A stretch of 64,000 nucleotides of DNA from UBA9732 sp963599445 (GCA_963599445.1 CAVBWZ010000003.1:1-64000); one strand, 5' to 3'; shown: positions 1-8,834, counted from the stretch's first letter. Program-made: numbers and translations. The notes: a model not told the origin generated them from the sequence alone.

Positions 1-107
1 ATGGTTCCCCTTGGTTTTCGAGTCTCAATTACCAACACTGTGCAGAAGTGGGGTTACACGCAAAAACAACATGCAAAAGCAGCATTCCAAGGCAACGACG
101 CAAAGCC

Positions 108-1262
108 TTAGCACAAAGGCCTGTCTATCTCCACGACGAAATACAGCGGGTTCTCAGCCTTGACGGTCCTGTCAAGGTAATCGGCTATGAAGGTATCGGT
201 ATAGTCCTTCTCCTGTGGGACCTCGCAGTCCAGAACCACGTTCGTGTGGGAAGGCCCGTCCACCATCCTTATGTCGTGGAAGTGGAGCGTGGGGTCAAGC
301 TTGGCAAGCGCGTCCGCAACCTTCTCCTTGAGCGCATCCAGCTTTGGGTCCCCCACAATCACCGGATCCATGTGTATCGTAAGCGCAATGCCCATCTTGT
401 TCCTGAAGTCGCGCTCTATGTTGTCTATCTTGTCGTGCGCCTCGAGCATGCTCATGGATGCATCCACCTCCACGTGCACCGTCACGAAGTCGTTGTGCAC
501 CCCGTAGTTGTGTATGGCCAGGTCGTGGATGCCAATGACAACATCGTAGGACTTGAGTGCATCCGTTATCTCCTTCACCCTCTGCGGTGTGGGGACGATC
601 CCAATGATTGGCTCAAGCTCCTCTCCAAGCGTGTGTATGCTGCTCACGATCACGAAAACGGACACGGCAAGGCCAAGGTATCCGTCCACGTTCACGTTGA
701 AAACACCCATCACCACCATGGCCACGAAGATGGCGCAGGAGGACACGATGTCGTTCTTGGTGTCCTGAGCGTTCGCTTCAAGCGTCTTGGATCCAATGGC
801 CCGTGCAAAATCGTTGTACACGAAAGCCTGCGACACCTTCCCCAAGATGGCCAGAAAAAGCATCACATATGTAAGGGGGCTTATCACCAAATCCTGAGGC
901 GCTATTATCTTTGCAATGGACTCCTTGGCGAACACGCATCCCATGGCCAGCATGAACAGTGCAATCACGAAACCCGCCACGTACTCGTACCTTGCATGCC
1001 CGTAGGGATGCTCATGGTCCGGCTTCTTTCCCGCAAGTCTAAAACCGATGATGGTGAGGACGCTCGTCGCACAGTCAGACAAGCTGTTCGCTGCATCCGC
1101 CATGATGCTCACACTGTGCGAGACCGTCCCTACGAAGAGCTTGGCCAGCCCCAGCACAAGGTTGGTCGCAACCCCGTACGCACCTGCGACATCAGCATAG
1201 CGGCCCCTCACCTTGGGGTTCTGAGTATCCTTGTAGTCCTTTACAAACAACTGCTTGAGCAT
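108..1262 (-). CDS. CDF-family cation efflux protein, probable Mn2+ exporter
   Basis: A 384-residue inner-membrane cation diffusion facilitator, which exports divalent metal in exchange for protons. The N-terminal half has about six hydrophobic helices and the C-terminal ~100 residues resemble the cytoplasmic metal-binding dimerisation domain. The metal-site pairs are N59xxxD63 (helix 2) and D167xxxD171 (helix 5). Zn/Fe members usually have H or D at the first position, and the N/D-D/D pattern is the one reported for bacterial Mn2+ exporters such as MntE, so Mn2+ is inferred. I chose the ATG at 1262 because the protein begins in family-like sequence there. A TATAAT box lies immediately upstream and no Shine-Dalgarno site is visible, so the message may be nearly leaderless. 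The bases before the stop (1-107) show nothing recognisable. Confidence 0.88.
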   Translation of the reverse strand: MLKQLFVKDYKDTQNPKVRGRYADVAGAYGVATNLVLGLAKLFVGTVSHSVSIMADAANSLSDCATSVLTIIGFRLAGKKPDHEHPYGHARYEYVAGFVIALFMLAMGCVFAKESIAKIIAPQDLVISPLTYVMLFLAILGKVSQAFVYNDFARAIGSKTLEANAQDTKNDIVSSCAIFVAMVVMGVFNVNVDGYLGLAVSVFVIVSSIHTLGEELEPIIGIVPTPQRVKEITDALKSYDVVIGIHDLAIHNYGVHNDFVTVHVEVDASMSMLEAHDKIDNIERDFRNKMGIALTIHMDPVIVGDPKLDALKEKVADALAKLDPTLHFHDIRMVDGPSHTNVVLDCEVPQEKDYTDTFIADYLDRTVKAENPLYFVVEIDRPLC

Positions 1263-1306
1263 CACTTGATTATACACCAACTTAGTTCTAATATTCCACT
1301 CGTTGC

Positions 1307-1378
1307 GGGTCCATAGCCCAATGGATAAGGCGCATCCCTCCGGAGGATGAAATGTGGGTTCGATTCCCACTGGACCTA
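1307..1378 (+). tRNA. tRNA-Arg (anticodon CCG)
   Basis: A full cloverleaf can be folded. The acceptor stem is GGGTCCA/TGGACCT (1307-1313 with 1371-1377, first pair G-T). The D arm begins GCC. The anticodon stem is CATCC/GGATG enclosing the loop CTCCGGA, giving anticodon CCG, which reads CGG arginine codons. The T arm is GTGGG-TTCGATT-CCCAC. The discriminator is A1378 and no CCA is encoded. It sits divergently just upstream of the CDF gene. Confidence 0.93.
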
Positions 1379-1406
1379 TTTTCCCATCATCAATCACCAG
1401 CACCAA

Positions 1407-1439
1407 CCAATTTCGGAATCCTTCAAGCCAATTTCGGAA
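1407..1439 (+). promoter_or_regulatory. Two 12-bp direct repeats upstream of the aminotransferase operon
   Basis: The perfect 12-mer CCAATTTCGGAA occurs at 1407-1418 and 1428-1439, a 21-bp period (two helical turns), so both copies face the same side of the DNA. A weak promoter follows: TTGCGA at 1444-1449 and TATTAT at 1469-1474, spacing 19. The repeats therefore lie just upstream of the -35 element, where an activator would bind. Function is inferred from spacing only. Confidence 0.5.
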
Positions 1440-1485
1440 AGCATTGCGAATGAGGAATGTCGTCGTGCTATTATGTTTGATTGAC

Positions 1486-1503
1486 CTTGTGGAATTCCGC
1501 AAG
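1486..1503 (+). promoter_or_regulatory. Near-palindrome between promoter and start of the aminotransferase gene
   Basis: CTTGTGGAATTCCGCAAG is an 18-bp near-perfect dyad with one mismatched pair. It lies between the putative -10 box (1469-1474) and the GTG start at 1521, where a repressor could block transcription. It is also close enough to the start to affect the mRNA leader. No protein can be assigned. Confidence 0.35.
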
Positions 1504-1520
1504 GCACAGGTTGGCACAGG

Positions 1521-2861
1521 GTGAACAACAGCAAAAGCATTGAAATACTGAAAAGAGATGCAGAGGCAATCGCCTCTGGACAGCACATACTGTATTTCCC
1601 AATAGTCGTTGACGCAGTGGAAGGCGATACCATCGTAGACACAGATGGCAACCGCTACATAGATTTCCTCTCAAGCGCCTCGTCCTTGAACCTAGGAGGG
1701 CTGCAGCCTCAGATACACCAAGCAATTATAGAGCAAATGGACAAATGCACGCAGTATTGCACCTGCTATACGCTCAACCGCCCAATGGTGGAGTACGCAG
1801 AGCGGCTTGCCTCCATATATCCGGGAGGGATCCCTGCGAAGGTGTTCTTCACCCTCTCCGGTTCCGATTCCGCCGACATAGCCTATTGTTTTGCAAAAGC
1901 ATATACGAAAAGAAGCCGTTTCATAAGCTTTAGGAACTCGTTCCACGGCAATACATTCGCATCATCCAACCTCTCTGACATGGAGGGGGAGGAGCTTCCG
2001 CTGTTGCCCAACATCCATCGTTTCCACTATTTCCACGAAAACGACCCGGTTCCACCTGATGGCGACTATCTGCATGAAATGAGGAAGACTTTCAGGGAAG
2101 GCCTTTCACCCGAAGATGTAGCTGCAGTCTTCATAGAACCCATCCAAGGAGATGGAGGCCTGCGCCCCGCAAGGAAGGAGTTCATGCACCAGTTGTATGG
2201 ATTCTGCAAGGAACATGGAATCCTCTTCATCTGCGACGAGGTGCAGCAAGCTTTCTTCAGAAGCGGCAGTTGGTTCAGCATAGACCGCTACGGACTTGTT
2301 CCAGACGGAATCATCATGGGCAAATCGCTAGGTGCAGGCCTTCCTTTGGGTGGCTTCATGGCCAGGAAGGAGATCATCGACAGCCTTAGTGCAACCGTAT
2401 GTGCATCGACAATGGCTGGGTACCATCTTGCATGCGCCGCAGGAATCGCCCAATTCGACTATATGAGCCAAGAATCCTTCAAAACGATGCTTGATGGAAA
2501 GAGCAGGCTGTTCGAAAGGTTGGCGAGGGACCTGGCAAGCAGAGACAAATGGAAAACAAGACTGACCCTTTCAGGCACAGGCTTCTCCTATGGGCTTCAG
2601 GTATTCGACAAGAAAACGGATATGCCCGACCGGTTCACAGCCTTCAAGATTGTATTCAGATGCTATGAACTGGGCCTTTTGCTCATCACAGTTGCAGGAA
2701 ACACCATAAGGCTCCAACCACCCCTTTCAATCAGCAAGGAGAACCTTGAAAAAGGCTTCGAACTGCTTGGGCGCGCCATTGACGACATCGACTTGGGATA
2801 TACATCTGACGAGATGTTGCATTTCTACAAAAAACGATATCCTGAGACGGACAAGACCTGA
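1521..2861 (+). CDS. Class III (PLP-dependent) aminotransferase
   Basis: A 446-residue PLP enzyme of the omega-amino-acid/diaminobutyrate/acetylornithine transaminase group. It has the N-terminal DTDGNRYIDF signature. ICDEVQ near residue 239 supplies the Asp that contacts the PLP ring nitrogen. IIMGKSLGAGLPLGG carries the Schiff-base lysine at about K268. The GTG start at 1521 follows TTGGCACAGG, a weak ribosome site. It heads a three-gene operon with a MATE transporter (25-bp gap) and an unrecognised protein. That context suggests transamination of a metabolite that is then exported or imported, rather than ornithine or GABA metabolism. The exact substrate cannot be read from the sequence. 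Confidence 0.88.
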   Translation: MNNSKSIEILKRDAEAIASGQHILYFPIVVDAVEGDTIVDTDGNRYIDFLSSASSLNLGGLQPQIHQAIIEQMDKCTQYCTCYTLNRPMVEYAERLASIYPGGIPAKVFFTLSGSDSADIAYCFAKAYTKRSRFISFRNSFHGNTFASSNLSDMEGEELPLLPNIHRFHYFHENDPVPPDGDYLHEMRKTFREGLSPEDVAAVFIEPIQGDGGLRPARKEFMHQLYGFCKEHGILFICDEVQQAFFRSGSWFSIDRYGLVPDGIIMGKSLGAGLPLGGFMARKEIIDSLSATVCASTMAGYHLACAAGIAQFDYMSQESFKTMLDGKSRLFERLARDLASRDKWKTRLTLSGTGFSYGLQVFDKKTDMPDRFTAFKIVFRCYELGLLLITVAGNTIRLQPPLSISKENLEKGFELLGRAIDDIDLGYTSDEMLHFYKKRYPETDKT

Positions 2862-2886
2862 CAAGGTCTGAACGGAGGAAAACCAA

Positions 2887-4677
2887 ATGGACTACTCATA
2901 CCATAGAAACGAAGTGATCATACGAAGGAAGACAAGGGAGTTCTTTGGTGTGGGCACGGTCGTGACCGCATCCTCATATCTGGTCCTTGTCGTGGACTTC
3001 ATGCTCATTGGCTGGATCCTAGGGGCCGATGCCGTTGCCGCCGCCGCACTGTGCGACAGCTTCGTGGACTTGGCTGAGTTCCCAGGCTTCGTCCTTTCAT
3101 CAGGAGGGCCTATCCTTGCAGGGATGCTTCTTGGAAAACGCAGATTCAGCAAGGCGAACCAGGTATTCACGCTGTCATTCATCCTAACCATTGCAGCCAG
3201 CCTCCTGTGTTGGTGTCTGCTGCCTTTCTGCGGCTTCTTTGGCAGAGCCTTGGCCAACAACGGCGCCATTTCAAACGATGTGGCACGATATGCATTCTTT
3301 TGCCTAGCCGCCGCCCCGTTCGTTGGCATAGAGCTTGTCCTATCCGGATTCGCCGTTCTGGACAACCATTCGAACCTGGCCATGGGCTCCGTCGTCACGG
3401 CAAACGTTGTCAACATCGGTCTTGATATAGTTTTCATGAAAGTGCTGGACTTTGGGGTTGCCGGTGCGTCCTTGGCGTCCTTGGTTGGAAACGCAATGGG
3501 GATACTGGTGTGCCTGCCGTATCTGTTTTCAAAGAGCAGGACATTCCGTTTCGAATTAAAGCTCTCTGAGATGAAGGACTCCTGCAAGGAACTTCTGGCC
3601 GCAAGCACCTCCTTTGCCGTCGACAAGGTAAGCAGAATCGTCTCCGGCCTTATCGTGAACGTCACGTTGGTGCATTTCGTGGGGAACATAGGAGTCGCCC
3701 TCTATGCGGTATACGGCAGATTGAAGTTCATTCTGAAGATCATTGCAGGCGGGGCTTTGCAGACGATCTCCACCCTTGGAAGCATGCTCTACGGGGAGCG
3801 AGACTTCTTTGGACTTAGGAAGATGATGTCCCAGCTGCTGAAATACACCTACTCCATGCTTGCAGTCCTAGAGGTGGTGCTGTTTTTCATCTCAAGGCAA
3901 TTTCTTCTCTCCTATGGAATCGAACCCTTGAATGAAACCTTGCTTGCATTCAGGATCATGCTTCTTAGCCTCCCTGTTTTTTGGCTCAACGACATTCTCT
4001 CCCGTTTCTATCCAAGCATCCAAAGGCAGCAGCTGTCGGTTACGCTGTTGGCGTTTCAGAACGTGGTGTTCAGAATACTGCTTCTGCTCTTGGGAGCCTT
4101 CGCAATAGCAAAGCTGAATCTTGCCAGCCTTCCGGTCGTGGCCGTATGGTGCTTCATGGTCGAGCTGCTGTCGCTGATCCTCATCTTCGTTCTCGAAAAG
4201 CGTAAGTACAAGAACATAGCACTCATCGACATGAAGGACTTCGTTGCACCGGACTGCCATACGTTCTCAATTTCCGGGGACGCTGAAAACGTTGCGGACG
4301 TACACCAAGAAATAGAAAGCTTTTGCTTGAAGAACGGCATTTCCCGCAAGAAGGGAACACTTTTGGCCATAGCCTTCGAGGAAGCTGTCCTGTACATCAT
4401 AAACCAGAACAAGAATGTGGACATGATAGACATATGTCTGCTTTTGGAAAACGGATGCCTTCTAGTCCGCATCAGGGACAACGGCTCGCCGTTCAATCCA
4501 TTGGCGTTCGTAGACGAGAAGGACATCCTTAGACTCAACAACATAAACCTCCTGGACAGACTTACGAACCAAAAGACGTACACGCGAATCATGAACATGA
4601 ACAACACGGTGCTCTCCATCAAACTTGAGGATACAGGGAATGATGGTAAAGGCAATGGGGATTCAAGGGATGAATGA
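2887..4677 (+). CDS. MATE-family transporter fused to a C-terminal RsbW-like ATPase domain
   Basis: A 596-residue protein. Residues ~15-450 form about twelve hydrophobic helices with MATE/multidrug-exporter character, an inner-membrane antiporter fold. Residues ~465-590 are soluble and resemble the HATPase domain of anti-sigma factors (RsbW/SpoIIAB). They have an N-box-like segment AIAFEEAVLYIIN near residue 494 and a G1-like IRDNGSPFNP. The canonical N-box Asn is replaced or shifted. Such a fusion would couple transport to nucleotide sensing or to phosphorylation of a partner; that is inference. The start ATG at 2887 follows GGAGGAAAACCAA. The 3' end overlaps the next gene. Confidence 0.85.
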   Translation: MDYSYHRNEVIIRRKTREFFGVGTVVTASSYLVLVVDFMLIGWILGADAVAAAALCDSFVDLAEFPGFVLSSGGPILAGMLLGKRRFSKANQVFTLSFILTIAASLLCWCLLPFCGFFGRALANNGAISNDVARYAFFCLAAAPFVGIELVLSGFAVLDNHSNLAMGSVVTANVVNIGLDIVFMKVLDFGVAGASLASLVGNAMGILVCLPYLFSKSRTFRFELKLSEMKDSCKELLAASTSFAVDKVSRIVSGLIVNVTLVHFVGNIGVALYAVYGRLKFILKIIAGGALQTISTLGSMLYGERDFFGLRKMMSQLLKYTYSMLAVLEVVLFFISRQFLLSYGIEPLNETLLAFRIMLLSLPVFWLNDILSRFYPSIQRQQLSVTLLAFQNVVFRILLLLLGAFAIAKLNLASLPVVAVWCFMVELLSLILIFVLEKRKYKNIALIDMKDFVAPDCHTFSISGDAENVADVHQEIESFCLKNGISRKKGTLLAIAFEEAVLYIINQNKNVDMIDICLLLENGCLLVRIRDNGSPFNPLAFVDEKDILRLNNINLLDRLTNQKTYTRIMNMNNTVLSIKLEDTGNDGKGNGDSRDE

Positions 4678-6034
4678 GAACATAGCCCTACTCTGTCAAA
4701 AGTATCCTGCGGTCGCCAATCTGATTGAGCAGGAGGGCGGAACAACAATCCTTGATCATTTGAAGAAAATGCGTCATCGCCCACTTCCTGAAATCATGCC
4801 ATCAAAGGACCTGCTGGAGGAAACCCAGTCCTATTTCACACCTTTCTTTGGCAACGAGATTGCAAGGAAAGCCTCCCTTGCAATCGAACACAGCCGTTGC
4901 ATCTCCACTTCGAACCATCATCATCCCGCATTTGAATTCATGACCGTTCAGGAAACGATCCTGTATGACATGTGGATGAGGATGCAAGGAACAGAGGATT
5001 CCATCACTCCGTTCTTCGCCGCATCCAACGTAAACATCAGCAATACGGTCTACCCAAGAGGGATGCTGATATACGATTGCTCCCTACCCCAAGGATTCTT
5101 CAGGCTGCCGATATACCATTGGAAACTGACAAGGCAGTGCATCGCCACACTGGAGGGAATCACTCCTGAGATGGTGGCCAGAGTGAAGGATAGGATAGGC
5201 AAGGAGTTGCTTCAAGGAACCTTCGACCGCCGCATGGGAGATACCTTGGAATCCCTGTGCAACGATATACTTCTGTCAAACGAGGTCTTGAAGTACGACA
5301 CCCTTAGGGAACAGACGACCGTCATAAACGCAATGCTTTCAGAAAGGTACTTCAAAGACAACGCAGCCACGTACCTTTGGATGCCTCTTGAAACACTTGC
5401 AACGCGCCTTCTTTTCAGGGACCTTCGCCACGGAGATGGAATCCTATACGACATTCTGTTCTGCAAGGAGCTTCGTTCCCATTTGCTTCAGAATCTTAAC
5501 GGAGTGTCTGGCTGTTGGACGGAAAACGCTGGAGGCACCCACTTCTTCTGGGGCTTGGACAGCCGCCATATACTCTTCCCTCTTCGTCTTCTTGAAAAGG
5601 ATGGCGAAGTGTTCCTCAACGGAAGGAATTCGTTGGATGAAGAGGTCGATATCCCATTCACCAACGAAGCCATCTTGGAGGAATTGGACAAGCTTACGCT
5701 ATTGCCAGGACTCTTCCTTTGTTTCCTGGAAATCCATTTCCTTCGAGACTTCACGGTCTTTGGAGGATACTTTCAGCCAACCTACCTCAAGCAAATGGCC
5801 AAAGGCCTCGTCAAAAGCCTAAGAACGTTGAAGGTGTTTGAGAAGGAAGCTTCAATCATCGAATCCAAGACAAACTACATGACCTTGGGATTGACGTATC
5901 TCTTCCGCGAGAACTCTCGTGGGAAGTACCCAGTTTCCACTGCAGAGCTTCTGGAAGAACCAATCTCTTTGGAAGAATTGAAAGGATTGATGGACATCAC
6001 GATAGAGGATTCTTTGAATAGCATTGCCTTTTGA
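4670..6034 (+). CDS. Unrecognised 454-464-residue cytoplasmic protein, third gene of aminotransferase/MATE operon
   Basis: I do not recognise the family. There is no signal peptide, no membrane segment and no nucleotide-binding loop. The protein is rich in aromatic and histidine-bearing stretches (a TSNHHHPAFEF segment, GGTHFFWGLDSRH) that could be an active site or metal site, and it looks alpha-helical at the C-terminus. I placed the start at ATG 4670, which overlaps the MATE stop by 8 bases and implies translational coupling. An upstream in-frame ATG at 4640, behind GAGG, would add 10 residues. Its conserved placement after an aminotransferase and a transporter suggests a biosynthetic or modifying enzyme for the same metabolite, which is inference. 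Confidence 0.8.
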   Translation: MNENIALLCQKYPAVANLIEQEGGTTILDHLKKMRHRPLPEIMPSKDLLEETQSYFTPFFGNEIARKASLAIEHSRCISTSNHHHPAFEFMTVQETILYDMWMRMQGTEDSITPFFAASNVNISNTVYPRGMLIYDCSLPQGFFRLPIYHWKLTRQCIATLEGITPEMVARVKDRIGKELLQGTFDRRMGDTLESLCNDILLSNEVLKYDTLREQTTVINAMLSERYFKDNAATYLWMPLETLATRLLFRDLRHGDGILYDILFCKELRSHLLQNLNGVSGCWTENAGGTHFFWGLDSRHILFPLRLLEKDGEVFLNGRNSLDEEVDIPFTNEAILEELDKLTLLPGLFLCFLEIHFLRDFTVFGGYFQPTYLKQMAKGLVKSLRTLKVFEKEASIIESKTNYMTLGLTYLFRENSRGKYPVSTAELLEEPISLEELKGLMDITIEDSLNSIAF

Positions 6035-6142
6035 CTTTCATTGTGTTTACTAAAAATTTGTAACCTTTGTTTCTTTGGTTTGTTGCCAAGTCAGGGAACG
6101 ATACCCTTGACTACAAAAGATTACAGAAAAAGGAGAAACGCA

Positions 6143-7123
6143 ATGAAGAACGCATTCAGAATCATCGGCATTGTCCTCGCATTGTCACTCATCATGGGTC
6201 TAGCCATTTCCTGTGATGCAAACAAGACTCCGGATGGAAAGACACCGGAGACCAAGAAGTCCATGACAAGTGCAGAATACAAAGCCAACAGCAAGGCACT
6301 GGAAAGCATGACGGTCGTGGAGGCATATGTCATAACACATCCAGAAGGCTCTGGAACGAAAGGCCTCTCAGGGGAATGCAGGTTCAACGTAGACGAAGAG
6401 CTTTCCACCAATGATATAATAGCGGAGTTGGAAGCCCTTGCCGCCAGTGAAGCAAATCCAGACAAAAAGGCCTTCTACACTGCACTTGCAGCTTCACTTC
6501 CTCGCGATGTGAAGGTATCCGTAAAGGCAGGGTCCTATGTCCGTTATGAAATCGATGAAAACGGAGTGTCGCACATCTCCTCGCTCGACATTGAAATCAT
6601 TCTTGATGGAAAGACAATTGAGATAGAGAAGGACGAAGACGACAAGTGGATTGAAATCGATGGAACCTTCTTCGACAACTCCGAGCTTGAAAGGATGCTC
6701 GACGCTGCAGACGATGCCGCAGACGCAATCGAGGAGTTCTTTGAAGAGCTGGTAAAGCACATACAATCCGGAGAGATCAATATCACAACGCTGATTTCAG
6801 GAGAGAAGACGGAAATCTCATTCGTCATCATGGATGACGGAGAAAAGGAAGCTGAGATTGTAGGCTCTGTTGTCTTCAAGGTTGAAAACAACAAATTCGT
6901 GACATCCTTCAACTTCAAGTACACTGAATATGATGATGGTGCAATAGAAGACACCATAGCAATAGAAGCATCAATGACGTTTGGCCTAAATGTATCATCC
7001 ATAACGGATATTTCAGACCTGGATATAGAGAAGCTCGTCAAACTGCTTGACGGAAACTCCGTCTCCGTCAAGGTCAATGGCATGGAAGTCTGGGCAGAGG
7101 CTTTCATAGACGAATTGGACTAA
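6143..7123 (+). CDS. Secreted lipoprotein, function unknown
   Basis: A 326-residue exported protein. MKNAFRI plus a hydrophobic core ends in the lipobox GLAISC, followed by a charged linker (DANKTPDGKTPETKK). The mature part is acidic, with beta-rich alternating segments and a helical stretch (DAADDAADAIEEFFEELV) near residue 195. There is no recognised domain. The ATG at 6143 was chosen because AGGAG at 6131-6135 lies 7 bases upstream and the signal peptide begins there. It is monocistronic: it follows a 108-bp gap and is closed by a strong terminator. Confidence 0.8.
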   Translation: MKNAFRIIGIVLALSLIMGLAISCDANKTPDGKTPETKKSMTSAEYKANSKALESMTVVEAYVITHPEGSGTKGLSGECRFNVDEELSTNDIIAELEALAASEANPDKKAFYTALAASLPRDVKVSVKAGSYVRYEIDENGVSHISSLDIEIILDGKTIEIEKDEDDKWIEIDGTFFDNSELERMLDAADDAADAIEEFFEELVKHIQSGEINITTLISGEKTEISFVIMDDGEKEAEIVGSVVFKVENNKFVTSFNFKYTEYDDGAIEDTIAIEASMTFGLNVSSITDISDLDIEKLVKLLDGNSVSVKVNGMEVWAEAFIDELD

Positions 7124-7145
7124 GCTTAACAATCTTTTATGACAG

Positions 7146-7180
7146 TCACCTTCCAGAGTGTTCCGGAAGGTGATTTTTTT
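7146..7180 (+). terminator. Rho-independent terminator of the lipoprotein gene
   Basis: The perfect 9-bp stem TCACCTTCC/GGAAGGTGA (7146-7154 with 7165-7173) is followed directly by seven T residues. Confidence 0.93.
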
Positions 7181-7210
7181 GTCTTTTCCAAAACTTTTCA
7201 GAATCCGTGA

Positions 7211-7942
7211 ATGAAAACATCAGGTAATTTGTATTCATTTAGTATGAAGTACAAATGCAGACCAATAGAATTCAAATCAATCAAGGAAATGCCGGTGAAC
7301 GAACGACCTCGTGAACGCATCCAAGAGAAAGGACCAAAGGGCGTAAGCGACATAGAACTCCTGTGCATAATCCTTGGTTCAGGTGGAAAGAACCGTCCGG
7401 TACAGGACATCGCCTTGGACATTCTGGAAGCGATAGACCTCAAAGGCAGTGCAGAAGTGACCCCTTCAGACCTTTCAAACGTTCCAGGTCTTGGACCTGC
7501 GAAGGCAGCATCAATATGTGCCTGCCTTGAATTTGGAAGGCGCATGACCTACAGCGGATGGAGGAACATGCGCAATCCGCAAAGTATCTTCGATGCAGTA
7601 CATCACTACGGAACACGTTCACAGGAGTATTTTCTATGCATAATGCTCAACGGCGCCAACGAACTCATAGGCATAAACGTAGTGACTATAGGCCTAGTGA
7701 ACCGAACTTTGGTCCACCCACGCGAAGTTTTCGCAGACCCAATCAAGGAGAGGGCGACTTCAATAGTCTTGGCTCACAACCACCCTTCAGGCAACCTCCT
7801 CCCCTCCAGCGACGACCTGTCCATCACCTCAAGGCTGCGCAAAGCCGGCGCTTTGCTAGGAATCGAGGTGCTGGACCACATAATCTTCTCCGCTGACAGC
7901 TACAGATCCATGCTTGAAAGCGGTGAGTTCGTAGTTCCGTAG
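7211..7942 (+). CDS. radC: RadC-family JAB/MPN-domain protein
   Basis: A 243-residue RadC protein. The N-terminal KEMPVNERPRERI signature and a helix-hairpin-helix (VPGLGPAKAASICACLEFGRR) precede a JAB1/MPN metalloprotease-like domain. The JAMM motif AHNHPSGNLLPSSDD gives HxH plus a distal Asp to bind zinc. The biological role of RadC is unsettled; it was once linked to repair and is often found near mobile DNA. There are two possible starts, ATG 7211 and ATG 7244, neither with a clear ribosome site. The family usually begins close to 7244, so 7211 may be too long. Confidence 0.92.
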   Translation: MKTSGNLYSFSMKYKCRPIEFKSIKEMPVNERPRERIQEKGPKGVSDIELLCIILGSGGKNRPVQDIALDILEAIDLKGSAEVTPSDLSNVPGLGPAKAASICACLEFGRRMTYSGWRNMRNPQSIFDAVHHYGTRSQEYFLCIMLNGANELIGINVVTIGLVNRTLVHPREVFADPIKERATSIVLAHNHPSGNLLPSSDDLSITSRLRKAGALLGIEVLDHIIFSADSYRSMLESGEFVVP

Positions 7943-8021
7943 GGAAGAATGCCTACAAAACAGCATTTTCTACCGTTTCTAGGCATTTTCGTGCACACAA
8001 ACAAGGAAAAAGCGTAAATTT

Positions 8022-8834
8022 ATGTCAAACATCGAAAACATCATAACAAATTTGAAATCTGAATTAAAAACCCATCAAAGATTGCTCTCCAAAATAGAGA
8101 ATCCAATGGAACCCAGCATCGAAGGCTCTTTGGTAATACGGAAAATCTCAGAGCAAAACATACGATACTACCGTTACATAGGAGGTGGCACTCCCTCAGA
8201 ATACCTCAACAGTTCAAAAACAGAGGTCATCTCTCAACTTGCCCAGAAACGCTACGACATACAGCTCTCGAAAACATTGAAGGAAAGAATCAAAGCCCTT
8301 GAGGCAAGCATCAAACCTCTTGAAAAACTAAAAGACAGGAAAGACCTCGCCCACATCTACGACGACATGCCAAAGGAACTGAAACAACACATAAAGCCCA
8401 GGATGGATGAAAACGAAGAATATGCAGCAAAATGGCAGTCAAAGAAGCTACTTACCAGCAACCTGGAAAAGAAGCATCCATGCAAAACCCTCAGAGGCGA
8501 ATATGTCAGATCCAAGAGCGAAGCTCTGATTGCAGATAGGCTCTTCGCCAGAGGAGTACCATACCACTATGAACCCATGGTGATGCTTACAGGAAGACCA
8601 ACCCTCTGCCCAGACTTCTACGTCCTCAACAAAAGAACGAAAGAGAACTTCTTTTGGGAACACCTTGGAATGATGGACGACCCAGCATACTGCAACAGGA
8701 ACATGAAGAAGATAAGGGACTACATGGACATGGGATACATCCAAGGCAAAGACCTGATAATCACCTATGAGACAAAGGAATACCCACTCGATACGGACTA
8801 TATAGAGAAAATCATCAAAAGGTTGCTTAAATGA
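8022..8834 (+). CDS. PD-(D/E)XK-like nuclease-fold protein (paralogue A)
   Basis: A 270-residue cytoplasmic protein with no signal peptide. The N-terminal ~140 residues are helical and charged, probably a coiled coil or substrate-binding region. The C-terminal half carries a restriction-endonuclease-like pattern: RSKSEALIADRL (conserved Glu), YHYEP, CPDFYVLNK (conserved Asp) and FFWEHLGMMD (Glu-His). The same KSExxIA...PDF...WEHLG layout is known in nuclease-like tails of helicases. A close paralogue lies at 40031-40822 on the other strand. It appears to stand alone, 79 bp after radC. Nuclease activity is inferred and the target is unknown. Confidence 0.72.
   Translation: MSNIENIITNLKSELKTHQRLLSKIENPMEPSIEGSLVIRKISEQNIRYYRYIGGGTPSEYLNSSKTEVISQLAQKRYDIQLSKTLKERIKALEASIKPLEKLKDRKDLAHIYDDMPKELKQHIKPRMDENEEYAAKWQSKKLLTSNLEKKHPCKTLRGEYVRSKSEALIADRLFARGVPYHYEPMVMLTGRPTLCPDFYVLNKRTKENFFWEHLGMMDDPAYCNRNMKKIRDYMDMGYIQGKDLIITYETKEYPLDTDYIEKIIKRLLK

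Noticed and set aside
1263..1306. Second tRNA next to tRNA-Arg
   Set aside because: No cloverleaf can be folded and no TTCGA arm is present.
48..1316. Forward-strand 422-residue protein rich in His/Val
   Set aside because: It is the antisense of the CDF gene, with composition typical of shadow frames.
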